A stretch of 64,000 bases of DNA, from the NCBI GenBank assembly GCA_947561715.1, contig OX387205.1:3601001-3665000 (forward strand). The letters run 5' to 3'. Under the pieces are notes generated by a model, which worked only from the letters and a program-made list of their open reading frames with translations, did no database searches and had not been told where the DNA came from. Below are positions 25,001 to 37,200 of the stretch, piece after piece. The position numbers and the translations under genes are program-made. Positions within the stretch are counted from its first letter, which is position 1. Every line of letters begins with the position of its first letter. This DNA is from Ascidia mentula (taxonomy: Eukaryota > Chordata > Ascidiacea > Phlebobranchia > Ascidiidae).

Positions 25001-26024
25001 AAAATTAACTGTGATTTATTGTAAGCATTTATCCAGGGCGTTGCGTTTTGCTTTGTATTCAACTGCCGTTTATTTTGCAAAAGGGGTTCCTCCTCGCAAG
25101 GAGCTCACCAGCATCCTCATGCGGCGAAGAGCAGAGGGAATTGCCATGATAGACGTTGCCGATCCAACGTATGGAATTAAACCCATCGTGGAACGCGGTC
25201 CGAGACAATGGAAGGGATTGGACGTCACAATACTTGACCTTCCACCACGAGAGGCCAAAAGTCGAACGGGTGAAAGGTCACCCGCCCCTGAAGGTTTGTT
25301 TTTGTTTATATTTGAAAAATGTAACATCGCACATCCATACACAGCACAACACTGAGTTTTTTTGTAGTTTCGAAAAACATTTAGTGGCTTGAAAGTTTAC
25401 AGCAGGGTTTTTTCGCATCTGTTTTGGTTTGCTGCATTCCAAACTTGTAAGATTACAAAAATAACCAGAATGCCTAATATCGAAGAATATAATGCAAAAA
25501 CAAACGTGGAAGAAGAAACAGTCATGCAGATTTTGATAAATACTGTTTGTAGATGTATTTTTCGCTAATTCATGCATTTGTATTTAAACTCGTTTCTGGG
25601 CAGATGCTCGAAAACCATTTATTGCTCTCAGCTGCTCCTTTCCCGTCTATTTCAGTGCATGTTTGTTTGCGTTTATTTTACTCGCAGTCTTGAAGGAAAA
25701 TTAAATTATAAATCAATGAACCCAATCCTACATAAACACATTTCAATTTGCCCAAAAAACTATATTGAACAAATTTTTAAATCAAATCACTTTTAAATGA
25801 AATCAATTTCGTTTTTTTCAGACTCGATTCACACACTTTCCACTACGTTGCCACACACAACAGTATCATCAGAGCGTGACGCCGTCCTACACAAGTACCA
25901 CGACGCCCACGTGCGTACGCTGCAAGAGATTCGCGAAAGCCGCACGGTGGCGCTTCAGGCCGAAAGCCGTTGGAAGACCAACTGGTTGGAGTCGATCGAA
26001 CACGTCAGGAACCTCTACCGTTAA
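5558..26024 (+). CDS. CCDC180: coiled-coil domain-containing protein 180, complete, 32 exons
   Basis: Thirty-two exons join in one unbroken frame of about 1595 aa (human CCDC180 is 1701). Exons 1-8: 5558-5871, 6213-6359, 6821-6958, 7580-7733, 7890-8014, 8356-8490, 8782-8911, 9990-10148. Exons 9-16: 12493-12615, 12942-13070, 13373-13533, 14034-14163, 14541-14639, 15199-15391, 15582-15663, 16063-16238. Exons 17-24: 16789-16969, 17205-17381, 18755-18931, 19248-19431, 19752-19874, 20209-20445, 20865-20948, 21330-21439. Exons 25-32: 21973-22072, 22353-22457, 22824-22914, 23288-23448, 23851-23943, 24297-24453, 25084-25293, 25822-26024. The product is almost wholly helical and charged, with DUF4455-type sequence in the N-terminal third and DUF4456-type sequence at about 1220-1410. 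There is no signal peptide or membrane segment. The family is poorly characterised and is associated with ciliated cells and sperm. I name it from remembered family features. The start is the first ATG of the frame; a noncoding leader exon cannot be excluded. Confidence 0.85.
5947..6018. repeat. near-perfect 26-bp inverted repeat (hairpin) in CCDC180 intron 1
   Basis: Arms at 5947-5972 and 5993-6018 match at 25 of 26 positions, with a 20-bp loop. The arm core GCTCTTCTGGCA recurs, degraded, at about 10330 and 21800, each near related sequence, which suggests a small fold-back repeat family. It lies between exons 1 and 2 and would fold in the pre-mRNA. Confidence 0.8.
7224..7402. mobile_element. 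hAT-type MITE (non-autonomous DNA transposon)
   Basis: The termini CAGTAGTGGGATTCA (7224-7238) and TGAATCCCACCACTG (7388-7402) are inverted copies with one mismatch. The CAGTGGTGGGATTCA-type end is widespread among animal hAT elements. Flanking octamers GATGTAAC and GATATACG match at 5 of 8, as a decayed 8-bp target duplication would. The 179-bp element has no coding capacity. It sits in CCDC180 intron 3. Confidence 0.72.
8040..8183 (+). repeat. possible LINE-like 3' tail ending in a (TTA)n run
   Basis: In CCDC180 intron 5, a stretch ends GAGAAATAAAAATG followed by five TTA units (8166-8182). An A-rich end plus a trinucleotide tail is typical of old non-LTR retroelement 3' ends. No reverse transcriptase sequence is visible, so this is weak. 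Confidence 0.25.
8604..8754. mobile_element. 45-bp terminal inverted-repeat element in CCDC180 intron 6
   Basis: Arms 8604-8648 and 8708-8754 are inverted copies sharing GCAGACAGGG, GTGTACA and GTTTCGACCTGTA with few differences. A direct 13-bp repeat ACTTTCTTGTTTG flanks the unit at 8591-8603 and 8764-8776, which looks like an unusually long target duplication. No open frame. The right-hand copy forms part of the pyrimidine tract of the exon 7 acceptor. Confidence 0.68.
10149..12492. other. CCDC180 intron 8, no exon seen
   Basis: The longest CCDC180 intron. Flanking exons 8 and 9 are in matching phase 0, so no exon is required here. It holds a GTGACGTCAC palindrome at 11567 and ATGACGTCAT at 11789, but no recognised gene. 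Confidence 0.5.
15821..15989. mobile_element. tRNA-Lys-derived sequence framed by 24-bp inverted repeats
   Basis: The inner part (15851-15924) aligns with a tRNA-Lys gene: CAGCTCAGTCGGTAAAGC carries the A box and CAGGGTCGTGAGTTTAAACC the B-box arm. The anticodon region is degraded, so it is not a working tRNA. Outer arms 15821-15844 and 15966-15989 are inverted copies around ACTGGCATCACA. A tRNA-like head suggests a SINE; the inverted ends are atypical for SINEs and look more like a MITE that captured one. It lies in CCDC180 intron 15, directly before a CA microsatellite. Confidence 0.62.
15990..16034. repeat. TA/CA microsatellite
   Basis: Mixed (TA)n-(CA)n-(TA)n dinucleotide run abutting the tRNA-derived element, 29 bp before exon 16. 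Confidence 0.95.
16423..16633. mobile_element. MITE-like element with 29-bp inverted ends
   Basis: Ends 16423-16451 and 16605-16633 are inverted copies at 27 of 29 positions, around AAAGCCAAAGCTAATATGCT. The right half also carries CTGATGATGGACGCAG and TGTTCGAAACG, the core of a repeat family seen elsewhere in the window. This copy appears to be the fullest. It lies in CCDC180 intron 16. Confidence 0.68.
19544..19586 (-). repeat. fragment of the GATGATGAACAC / TTCRAAACGT repeat family
   Basis: CACTGATGATGAACACGGG and TGTTCAAAACGTC match the core of the elements at 16423-16633 and 28801-28869. It lies in CCDC180 intron 20 and lacks the GCTAATATGCT end. Confidence 0.55.
20635..20700 (+). repeat. 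copy of the GCTAATATGCTA / CGTTTCGAACA repeat family
   Basis: Holds CAAAGCTAATATGCTAATC, AAACGTTTCGAACACTG and CATCATCAGTG in that order, in CCDC180 intron 22. Nearly identical in order and spacing to the copy at 28801. Confidence 0.7.
21678..21747 (-). repeat. copy of the same repeat family, opposite orientation
   Basis: CACTGATGATGAACACGGC, TTCTAAACGTC and CCAGCTTTGGCTTTCC match the reverse complement of the 20635 copy. CCDC180 intron 24. Confidence 0.6.
21973..26024 (+). other. CCDC180: CCDC180 exons 25-32, DUF4456-like C-terminal part
   Basis: Exon 25 has FEIKYMIFGAKPPDGGHFLA, the entry to the DUF4456-like region. Exon 26 has AEIFYKQKSSRTLTRPHLIQ. Exon 29 has LRPTLGHP. The last exon ends ERDAVLHKYHDAHVRTLQEI ... 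SIEHVRNLYR and a TAA at 26022-26024. AATAAA follows 31 nt after the stop, so the 3' UTR is very short. Confidence 0.83.
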
Positions 26025-26054
26025 TAATATAAAAATGTATTTAATTTGTATAAG

Positions 26055-26060
26055 AATAAA
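26055..26060 (+). terminator. polyadenylation signal, CCDC180
   Basis: AATAAA 31 nt after the TAA stop, plus strand. Confidence 0.75.
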
Positions 26061-27097
26061 CGCATTGGATCAGTGAATAGGTTTTCCCTCGTCATTGTAT
26101 ACATGATTATTTGCTTCATGGTCAGACTCCAGAGGTTGTTTGTTTTAAGTATATAAGTTTTTTTTATATGGTTTTTTCTGCAAACTAACGACATTTTTGT
26201 GTTTGGCGTATTAAAAACCGGCGTTTATGTTCTTGAAAATAAAAACTGTTTGAAAACAGTCCAAATGAGAGTTTGCATCAACAAAATGGCTTTATGGCTG
26301 GTAAAGACTCAATTAACGGATATAACAACTTTAGAAATAAATCGTTTCTTCTATACAACCTCGTTTGTTTTACAACCTATATCTTATGTCAAAAAACAAT
26401 TTAAAACCCAACCCAGCGCTATTTCAACACACATGTATTATGTCCACCAAAGTCACAATTTCGGGCGTTAATTTTTCAATTTATTACGTCAAGAGCACGC
26501 GCGAAACATTAATACAGGATGCAAAAAATATGTACCGATGACGTAACAAAGAATACGAACACCTCATTCGTAGGAACTGGGAAAATAAGAGGTTAACAAC
26601 AACAACAACAACGATAATAACAACAAGAAAAAACGCGGATATCTTAAAACCCGACCTCTGGCCAGGACTTGCGTCTGTGGGCTCTGCTGACACCCAGCGT
26701 CAGCCCCGCTACTTTCACGCTGCGCGCTAGTGGGCGCTGCAAACACTATGCATTACTTCAACACGTCACGAATCGTTTTTTGAGCTATATAGACATATTT
26801 TTGTATTAAAATGCCGAAGTATAACGAAACGATCTTGCTACTTACGTCAATACAACAAAGCGACCGCGTACCATTTTCACCAATCGTCGTACGTAACTAA
26901 AACATGACGTCAACAACTTTACGTGATTCTGGCGTCGGGTAAAAAGCGTTACAAAATCTGCAAGCGAGAAAGCGAACAGCGTATCGCTAAAATTGTGGTC
27001 GGTGTTGTTTGTGATGACTTCACCATTGGTGACGTCACCGGGCAGTGATGTATACGAGTGAGGATAGCGGTTGCTTGGTTACTAGACACTAAAAGCG
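26061..27097. other. convergent intergenic region between CCDC180 and tensin
   Basis: No supported exon on either strand. It contains an (AAC)n-type run at about 26595-26630 and CRE-type octamers at 26905 and 27030. Open frames here are short and lack splice or start context. Confidence 0.5.
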
Positions 27098-27103
27098 TTT
27101 ATT
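27098..27103 (-). terminator. polyadenylation signal, tensin
   Basis: TTTATT on the plus strand is AATAAA on the tensin strand. It is the first such signal after the stop codon and gives a 3' UTR of about 380-410 nt. Confidence 0.6.
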
Positions 27104-27485
27104 GATAGCGGATTTGCTTCCGTGCTAAATGGGGAAAATATGACGTGAAATCAGATACAATAAAATCCTCCGCAGGGAGTCGACTGTTAAAAATTTATCA
27201 TCGAACATTTGCGTGGGACTTGCAATGGAGTCGCTAAAATGTGTACTGGCGTAATAAACTACGTCACAAGGCTGTGACGTAATAGCGTTGCACTGTTAAA
27301 GTGGCGAAATCTATTCACAATGGTCAGTTAGTCCGCCGTCACCACCGGCCCAGTCGTCCGCATCCTCGGCGGGCCAGAGCTGTCCTTGACGCCATGACGT
27401 CACTTTAGCGCAAGTCTGACGTCATTTGATGGACTCAGCAGGCGCGATGTGCGATTTACACAACATGCTGAATGTACAGGGGAGT

Positions 27486-28280
27486 TTAGCTGTGTGAGGC
27501 GCCGGAGAGCAGGATCTTGTTAATGAAGTTCACAATAGCGGGGGCCGGTTGGTCCATATCTAGTTCGGCGAACAGGTGACAACTGTTTTCTGCCGTTCCC
27601 GTTTTCTTTGCCACGAAACCGAACACCCTGTGATGAAACAAAGGTTTTTGTTACAATTGGATACAAGTTACATACAGAGGATTGCTCTCCAATTTTGGTT
27701 TTGCGTTTGCAGACACAAGAATGCATTTTAGCGAACATATTTGTATTTAAAATAGAAAGCCGACTGATTTTAACCTTTTCTTAAACACACGCACATCATC
27801 ATTTTTGGGTATAAGTTGCAAAATAAGTGGTGCATGTTATGAGTCAGCAATTATTCGCAGACTTGTTATTTCGAACCTGGCATTGCTTGGTCCCCTGTGG
27901 ATGGTGGCGTCCCACCTTCTGTTGTGGGGGTCTCTTGAGCTTGGGTCGATCCCACAGTACGTCAGTGTACCTGTTGGGTAGTGACGTCGAAAGAAGATTC
28001 TAGAATAAATAAAATTTAAGAATATATGCAGTGTCATTGAAACAACACAAATTTGTGCTTCCTGACATTGGTATATTTTTACTTGCGCAACAACGGTTTG
28101 CAGCATCACAAGTTCATAACTTTTGCCTCGCAACTACAAAAAAGACAGCAAAATAAATGCTTACTTTCTGGCGTTGTCAGTTAATGTGATTCCCTGTGCC
28201 GAAACTTTGAAGTGAACGACAGAGGTTTTAACCGCCTGGCCGACACTTTGTGTAACCTCCCTCATTGCTCGCTCGATTGC
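27486..28280 (-). other. TNS: tensin PTB domain exons
   Basis: Three exons: 28280-28165 ([33 protein letters not shown]), 27999-27877 ([20 protein letters not shown], the tensin FFRRHYP motif) and 27627-27486 ([20 protein letters not shown], ending [10 protein letters not shown] and TAA). Tensin PTB domains bind NPxY motifs in beta-integrin tails. All core strands appear present. The insert [19 protein letters not shown] after the FFRRHYP strand is longer than I recall for vertebrate tensins. Confidence 0.92.
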
Positions 28281-31200
28281 CTGAAAAGAAAGTAAGTCAG
28301 TACTTTTTAAGTAGCGTACCAAACATCATTTCATCGGAAAATATTCTTGTTGTTCTGTGGCCATAACATTATGTGCAACAATTTCTAATGGCAAACATTA
28401 AGTAATAATTTCAGTTGGTTAATGGCATGTGTTTCAATGCATACACGTTTTTGACAAGACGCATACATCTACTTCATATGAATGCCACTTTTTTTCAAAA
28501 TAAATAACCTTAATTTCAAAATTGTCAACAAGAGAAACACCCCGGTCTATTACCTCTCCATCTAAAATGAAAGAAAGAAATAACTAACAACTTCTCATAC
28601 CTCGGGTCCAGTCAGTGATTCCGTGTCAGCAGAACCAAGGTAAAGAACGTTACAAGCCGCTCCCTGTTTCAATAATTCAGCCGCAGAGTTGGAGATTTCC
28701 TGACTGCTTTGCACAGAACCTGGTCTTGACCTAATCTCCATATCTGCAATAAAATCAACTCGATTAACAAGGTGTTAAAATATCAACGGCACGAAACAGA
28801 AAAGCCAAAGCTAATATGCTAATCATAGTAGAACAAACGTTTCGAACACTACTGTGTTCATCATTAGTTGCAACTGGGCGCGTACAGAAGTGGCATTTTT
28901 TAACATATTGTCAACACGCTGTACAACAATATTACGAATCCGTAGCTTTATCCCAGCTTTTTTAAATGCCCTAAATATCAAATAAAATAACTGGAAAGTA
29001 ACTTACTCTCGCTAGGTATGATTAGTTTGCATGGTAGGGCAAGTGGAGTGATGGAGTGTTGGTAGATAAGCGCTGAAAGACTTCCAAACACGGGTTCATT
29101 GGCACAACCCTTCAGCTTGACGCCGCGTGAACTTGGTTCAATCAGGAAATGCCGTACAAGCTCATCGTTCATGTCAGCTGTGACGTAACAATGGAACGTT
29201 TTTTAGATTATTAAAATAGGTGTGATTAGGAACGGTTAGTTGCAGAGTCGCCAAGGTTTGGTTGACAGGTTATTTTAAATTATTACCAGCACAATTCTTT
29301 GTCTGTCGAATGTTTTTTTAATAATATTGCAATACATCTGCACATTTTTACATAACATTTTTGGTTATTTTTCAAGCCAACAACACCTTAAAAATATTAT
29401 CCCCAATGTAGAACAATGTACTCACTTCCTGGTTTGGCAGCAGCGACTACAGCCTGTGGGACTTCGTGGACTTTCAATGCGAGACCAAAAGCGCCCGGGT
29501 AGCACCTACTGTCCCGTACCACAAAACTTCCAGCCGGCATGGTTCTCAACATAGCAAGCGCCTAAAAACAATTTGTTTATTGCGACAAAAATGACAAATA
29601 CGGTTTAAACAACGAAGGCCATTATTTTTGACAGGCGATTTGCTTGTGCAATTTACCGACCATTCACTATATAAACAGTATTGATTTAGTGGATTTCGTC
29701 ATAGATACCTGTTCTCTAGTGATATCCTTCTTGTACCAGTATGACGTGGTGTCCTTGATAAATTTGGGTGGGGAATTCCCGTTTAAACCAGCATGAGCCA
29801 TTTCGTGAGCCAGTTTCTCAACGTCTGTGCAAAAAAATTCATAAAACTTTAATGTAAACATGCTTGGGTGATTTTTTTATGTCGAAAAACATTTTGTTTG
29901 GAAAATATTTTAGAAAACAATTATCCAAATCCTGTTTTAACTGAAGTACTTTGTTATGAACGCTGGTAAAGTGAATTCCACGTTATTTTGTGCCAGAAGG
30001 GCTGTTTTTTTAATGTTAGCAGCAAACCGCAGCACATTTCCTTATTGTTGTTTTCGAATTACCTGATATCGACGAGGAGCTCGTTCGTACAGAAGCTGGG
30101 CTGCTCAAACCACCATCGTCAGAAGACAATGCATGTCCGTGGGGAACTGCAGGAAACAACAGGCATTGAAATTAACCACAAAATATCACCTCTGTAAACA
30201 GAATATGAAAAAACATTTTGCATTCGCACAAAATTACATTCAAAATATTTTCAAAGGTACAACAATTGAGTTCTAGACCAAATCGGCATGAACCATTTTT
30301 CGTCTCACCTTGCCTATCGTACGACGACATTTGACTTTCGCGCTTGTTGTTTGTGTGACTGAACATATACGGGGCTGAAGTTGAAACGGGAGAGCCGGCG
30401 GAGTGGGGTGATGTCTGTGATGCACCGCCCAAATAACCGCTTCCAGCTGCAAAGATTGTATATTTGAGAATATGGGATACGAACTTTAATGTCTGTTTAC
30501 GAAGTTAGCAAAATTAGGCAATACCAACCAACATGAAAATATTTACAATTACAGTAAAAAAAGTTGTGCTGCAAAATAATGGTTTAGACTGCAGTTTTCA
30601 AGCAATTTAACATGACGTAATAACAAGTAAATTAAACTAAACGAGCAAACATTAACGATCCAACAGTTTACACGTGCGTACCTGTGGAAGTGCTTCTCAC
30701 ACTGCTCCCAGAATGTCTGGATGATTCCTTAGGAGGAAGAGGAGGGTGGGAGTTCCCATAGCGTTGTTGCTGTTGATAAGCATGATGCGAATGTCTTCCG
30801 GAGGCGCTCCCATCGGAGAGCAAGGAGTCGTTGCTCCCAGTGAGGCTCCTAGTTCCAGAAGGAGACACTCCTCCTGATCCAAAAGCTGGAGGAGTCAGAG
30901 AGTGTCCAAGAGAGGATACAACCGGGCTTCTCGTGGTTGGGGTCGTTGCTATGGGGCTCGGGTTTTCCCCGTTGTGAACCCAGGGAGTTCCATTTATTTG
31001 ACCTTGAAACTGGGGGTTGTAGCTGCCTTGGTGGTTCCACCCATTCTGGGGTACTTGTTTGAAGTGTTCGGGATAATCTTCCGCTACCCCCGTTGCTAGG
31101 ACACCATGTCCATGCACCTGCGTTAACATACAAGGCTCTGTTTATTTGACGGATATTTTTGTGTTGAATCAATTTCCAGTTGCAAACACTTTTGACTAAA

Positions 31201-34200
31201 ATATGTTCACATTTTTTGCACAGCTGTTTTAGCATTTCTCAAAATAATTAATGTGGAACTGATACCTTAATTAACGTAATCTACTTTTTTAATTAGTGAT
31301 AAAGGTTTACCTGTGTTGAAGTGATAACAGCTGCGTTTTGGCGTTGCCTGACCTGTTCCTCAAGCCTGCAAAAAAAAAATAGCTATAATTACTACATCAT
31401 AAACGAAAACATGCTTTTGTTGTAATACAGAAACACAAAAAGGGCCTTAAAAACAAAATAACGGTCTGCATTCGACATACAGCCGGACTTACATTCGAAG
31501 TAGAGCTTGCTTCATTTCAAGGACAGTCGTTCAACCGTTTTGCGAAAACCAGCGCACCAAAAATTGCCAACGCGGTATCATTACAATTAAACATAGATTT
31601 GTACACAGTGCGGTCGAAACTACATGCTTTAAACCTAAAGCATAAATAACATATTTGAACAAAGCCAAAGAACATGTTTACGCAATGTTCATCACACAAA
31701 ACAGAGATACGTATGTCAGCTAGAGGAAATTAATGTGATGGGAAAGTTTTCCACCCACTCTATGCAACCCGTGATTACTCAAAAGCTCATAAAAGGGTTC
31801 GCCTACGTTTGACTGAAATTGCATCACCTTTTACGACATAAATCGAGAGCGAAAATTACAACAAAACTTTTATATTAGGGCACGAATAGACAGCCAAGTC
31901 GTAATACTACAACATAATTCCAAATTAAGCACGGTGTATAATGTATATCCAAAAGTACTACTCTATTACCAAATAATAATCCATACTGTTGATTAACTTT
32001 ATTTACCGTTACCAACTGCTCACAACTGCGTATACCTAGACGTACAACCATTTGTCTACGTTGCTAATCCAGTCTAGCTAACATTAACGCTCAGTGTGTT
32101 AAGCGAAAAACAAAAGCATTCCGTTACGTTCTAAATCGGGGAGAGTGCGAACAATTAACGCTTTGTCACCAATGCCGGGCATTCGCTTTCTCTTGTGACG
32201 TCACACACGCGCGGCTGTCGCTATACGTCACAAATGAAGAGGACGCGCAGAAAGGTCGTACGTGTCCAAATGGCCTATCTGATAAACACGAAGATGCAAA
32301 TTCAATTCTGTTTGCAACATGTTATTATACTAATCACTCAACATAATCTTTGAAATGTGGTTTTACCATAAATTGCTCTAAACTTATCCGATGTTCAAAT
32401 AAAACTATCTTAAGTTAGCAATTTTCTGCAGCAAAAGTTTAAATGGCATACTGAATTAACACCACATTGCCTTTTCGCTGTCTTTGTCAAAATACTCTTC
32501 CTGTTTCAAAATTTAAGGTGTGAAAAATGGCCAAATATTTGCTCACTGAACCTATACAACGCTGGAAACAATTGAACTCTAATTCAGAGAAGATCTGACG
32601 CACTATATCCGTTTCCCAGCAAACACTCCAAGTCGTGGAGCGGTTTCCCGGGCCTTCAAGCCATTGCTGTGACATTTCGATCGACATTTCCTTTACGCCC
32701 TCCTATCTCTTGACAACTGGAAGCGTGAAAATGTCGAATTCGTCATCGAAGAAGTGTAAGGGGTTACCTTGTCTTTTGCAACCCGAGACCGTAAATTACT
32801 TGCTGCTGACAAGTTGGCACTGAAAATTGGGATGAGTTTCACTTCTGCCTAGCACGGTTGGTCAATTACTATGTATTTGGGTATTTCCAGCGAACTGAGA
32901 TATCTATGACTAGTACGTGGTGCTGACATGAAACTAGCTTAATAATGTTCCAGACAAAATCGATCTATTTTCACTACCAAGCTCAGTGGCAAATTTACTT
33001 GCAATTTTTACTGGTCAGTTAATTGAGTTAAGCTAACCAGTAAGAAATCTTTGTTCGACCAGATACTAATCCCCACTACTTTAACAAACTTCGCAACTAA
33101 ATACAACTGCTTCTTGCTACACCTTCACCACCAAATCTTTCAAGTTTGTTTTTAGTTACGCCACAACTGAACTGGTTTATTGCCTACACCGAAAACAGAT
33201 CAAATTACAGTGCACCCACGCCTTTGCAAACCTATAGTTTCTCCACGACTTCATTACTAGTGACCACGGCAACAACGAGCGAGCCTTATTATATCTGAAG
33301 GTTGATTTTCCTATGTCGCTGAATGAGCGCAAACAACAGGTAAGACACACTTTTTACTTTCTGTGTGGTAGTCTCAGGTCAGGTTACACGTCGCACAGAA
33401 AATAGACTAAAGCGCATCGACAGGTGATATTTATAAATGGATGAGCGTAGAGAGTGTGGTTGAAGTATTTATCGATAACATGATCGGAGTGGCTTTTACA
33501 CATACAGGTAAGCCTGGGTAGCGTGGAAATTTGAAACCAATACTGTTGTGTGTTGCTCAGCAGCTCGTTTTCGTTTTTCATGAGTACTTTGTTCAAAGGC
33601 TAGTGCTATTTCAAGGCACTCAACTGGGCCGTCCGGGCTTTTTCATAATAGAGAAACTATATAAATCTAAAATGTTATGAGCACAAACCTGGAAGTTGGG
33701 ATGTTCGCCAATGGTGATGTCACATTTGGACTTGCGACGGTTGCTTTGACGTAGCCGTTTGCAAACCCGTGCGATGATGTCACTGGTGACATTTCCTGCT
33801 GCTTGGGGGCGCCATTGAGTTGTTCACGTACTAAAAGAAAAACAAGACTTTTAAAATTGCTGCCAAACTGAATTTTGCGCCAACATTCAAATGTTATAAC
33901 ATTTGCCCAGGGTAACTCTGTCCCTTTGTATAACAAAAAGCTTGCAAACAATTAGTTCTCATTCGTCACCACATCTATAGCGTGCCCCATAACGACACTA
34001 CAACGAATTTCAATTAAAAGCCATTACTGGAGGTCTGCCCTGACGCACAAATTGGTCAAAGGGGGAAAGTCGTGTTTTAGTTTTGTTTGAAGTCGTGTTC
34101 ACGAGATCTTTCTCACAAAAACCGCCAACGAGAAAGGATGTCGCTGACGTGTTTGTTCGAAAGTGTTATACGTGACGTAGTTTTATATTTGAAGCTTTTG

Positions 34201-37200
34201 TGGGTTTCTGAATAAAAATGTTAGTGTATTTTACATCGTCTTATATCTGATTTGTATGGAATTGCAAGCACTGCAAAAATAAGCATACAAATGTAAGAAA
34301 CAAATACAGAAAAGCAATTCCAGTGCTGCATTGTTGGTGACCAAAGACAGAGAAGAACATGCCACACAACTCCCAGAACACAAATATTTGTTCTAGATAT
34401 TGTACGATGCTTCCCTCGCAAGACAAACACCACAGAAAGATGAAATCGACATTTTGAAACAGTTTCCGGGGGCCTTTGCTTTAAACGCAGTGTGTGGTTA
34501 CCTTTAAATCAACTTCCACTACTACAACAACAATCACGTTCTCAAACCGCAATGGGCATTGTTACGAGACAAGCGCCGTGGTATTGTTTACGTCACTATG
34601 CCCGCCTGTCAATCACAAGCTTCACTTAGCGCGAGACAGATGTACGCCGTAAACGGGCGTGTTGTTGCAGAGGCGGAAATTGAATGTACGCGGGTGCCGT
34701 CCGTCAACAGTTATCGACTTGGTAGTGGAATACCAAGGCAGCTGGCCACAATTCAAATCGCTGTCACGCAATTCCCATGTTCTGCCCTAGGGTGGGGTCC
34801 GCGTTGTATTGAAATTGCTGGATATTTGTTTGTTTAATGGATTTCGTTTAACTATTGTGAAAACAAACCTCTAATAACCGTGCCTACGGTACTGATTTTA
34901 ATTTACCTTGTTGTATTTTGCGTGTGTAGCACATCGGGTGGCCTGTGCAACACGAAGTGATGCCAGAATGATAATATTGGTAAGATTTTAAACTTGATAG
35001 ATGTACTCCTTGTTAAATATTAGTTTATATTCCAAGGCAGCTTTTGTACAAAACACGTTACCTTTAGTGTCGGTTGGCATAATGTTAAGTATGATGTAGT
35101 CTGAGTTTTCTTGGTGGCTGGGACCACGTACAACCGGCTCGGTAATCCTCATGCCTACGTCACAATCCTAGTGTTCCAAAGCGCTTCTTTTCCGGTCGCG
35201 CGAAGCTTTGTGGCGCCGGAATTGCAACGATTTAGGTCCGAGGCTTTAGGTAACGTCACAGTATCGTCGGAACCTCCGGATAAACGGAGATTTAGGTACA
35301 AGGTATGGAAACTGAACACCAAGCTGCAGACGTTGGTGGTGACAGAGACTGGTTTGCAGACAAGCTTCAGGATTATATTGCTAACGAGTTTGATCTTACA
35401 CTACTGCAAGTTCAGTTGTACAAAATGTGGAAAAGACACACTGAAAAGTAACAAGAAATTGTCAAACCACAGTAGAGACAGCTTATTTCGAAATCCTGCG
35501 CTTGCATTTTCAACGTGAGGCTACCTTGCTTGCAGTAGTCTCCATACCAACTGCTATATTTTTTCAAGTAAACGGGTATATGAGGTTAAACAACAGCTCA
35601 CGTTTCATTGAGGAACAAAATTTGCACTTCCACAATAGCAAAAGTAACGCAACTAGGTAGCCTACATGTTCCCTTATATAGACCTTCTCAAATGCCCACT
35701 CATGTAGCACAAACATGCCATACAGACATTTGGCACAAAACCACAGTATCCTGCCTGCGATTACCGTGGCGACATTTCCAGCCAAGAGTCCATGGGAAAG
35801 TACGTTTGGAATTCGAGCTTTCCCGCCCGGTTAGGCTCCGCATCGCCGCCAATCAAAAGTGCAACCTACGCAACTGCCCATTGAATTGAAGCCGAATTTA
35901 GGCGAGTCCGGCTCACTTTCTTACACAGGTGTCGGTAAACACGAGCGTGGATAATTGCCTCTAATTGGTAATGACGCAACCGCAAGTGGCGGGGGTTGAA
36001 TGGAGAGGTGTTGAAACTAAACGAGTTTCATTTCGGAGAAAGTGTCGGCGATTTTATTGTGAAGCAAAACAGCAATTAAAATATGAAAGAGTGTGAATGC
36101 ATTCTACAAGTACAATGGCGACCATGAACAAAATCTACGTATTTGTAATTTGCGCTTGAATATTTGATACAACATATTTAAGCAAAGAATTAGTAATTTT
36201 GGGGCGACGGCCTTGCACTACAGGTGTGAATACACTAATCGGGTGAGTTTTCAGACCCAAATCACAAACTTATTCAAGTGTAAAACTAGAAACACATCCA
36301 ATGTTGTCGGCAACGGATTACGCAGCAACTGTAGACCGGCAGTCGCGATTAACAGACCGCAATAACAGAAAACACGCGTAATCGTGCAAAGCCGCGCGCA
36401 GCGGACGCCAATTCGACATCTGTTGTTCGCCTTTATTCGTCCCACGCGCAAACCTCTGTCCCTTGATCGTAGTTTCCGATAAATCCGACTTCAAAGTGCA
36501 CCGCGCGACTGAGCAGCCCGCCCAAGCAACTATATCGTCCACTTTCGGTCAGCGTCCAGGCAATTTACCTCGTTGCGTGCGGTAGTAAAACACAGTGGTC
36601 AATCACTGTGCGATCGAGCCAACGACCGGACAACGCCGGCATCAAGCAGTGAGTTAGAAACACAAAAGGTGCGGGGATGCCGGGGCGAAATTATGATCGA
36701 TCTCCGGTTTCTGCACGAGCTTTGAAATGGGAGGCGCCGTTAAATTGCACAACACTTGAGAGTCGATTTTCTAATGCAGATTCGGTTGCGCCGTTTTTCG
36801 GTGCAATATTTCGTCCCACACGCAAAGGGCAAAGCGAATCTAACAAGATTTTATTAACACCAACGCTAAGAAGCTATAAAGTTTCACCACCTTCCTCCCT
36901 ACTAGTTTGCACAAACTAAAACTGACATATATTTGCTATTTTATTAAGCACAATAACCAATGTTATGTAGCATTTGAAGCAAAGCGTTACAGCAAAGCTA
37001 CCTTTGCATTAGTTTTACATTACAGACAATTTTAATTGTAGGACGGTATGAACCTTTAATACAAGTTACGAATTCCTTAAACAAGCCACTGAACACTACA
37101 TATTAAACGTACTTCACTGCTAAGACTTATCACAGCTACTACAAAAGCAACAAAGCGCAGAACTTGCTAACAACTCTCAATGCTGCATTGGACAAAAACA

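Noticed and set aside
35111..35518. 135-codon plus-strand open frame
   Set aside because: It starts at a GTG rather than an ATG, has no recognisable domain and no splice context. Length alone is not unusual over 12 kb.
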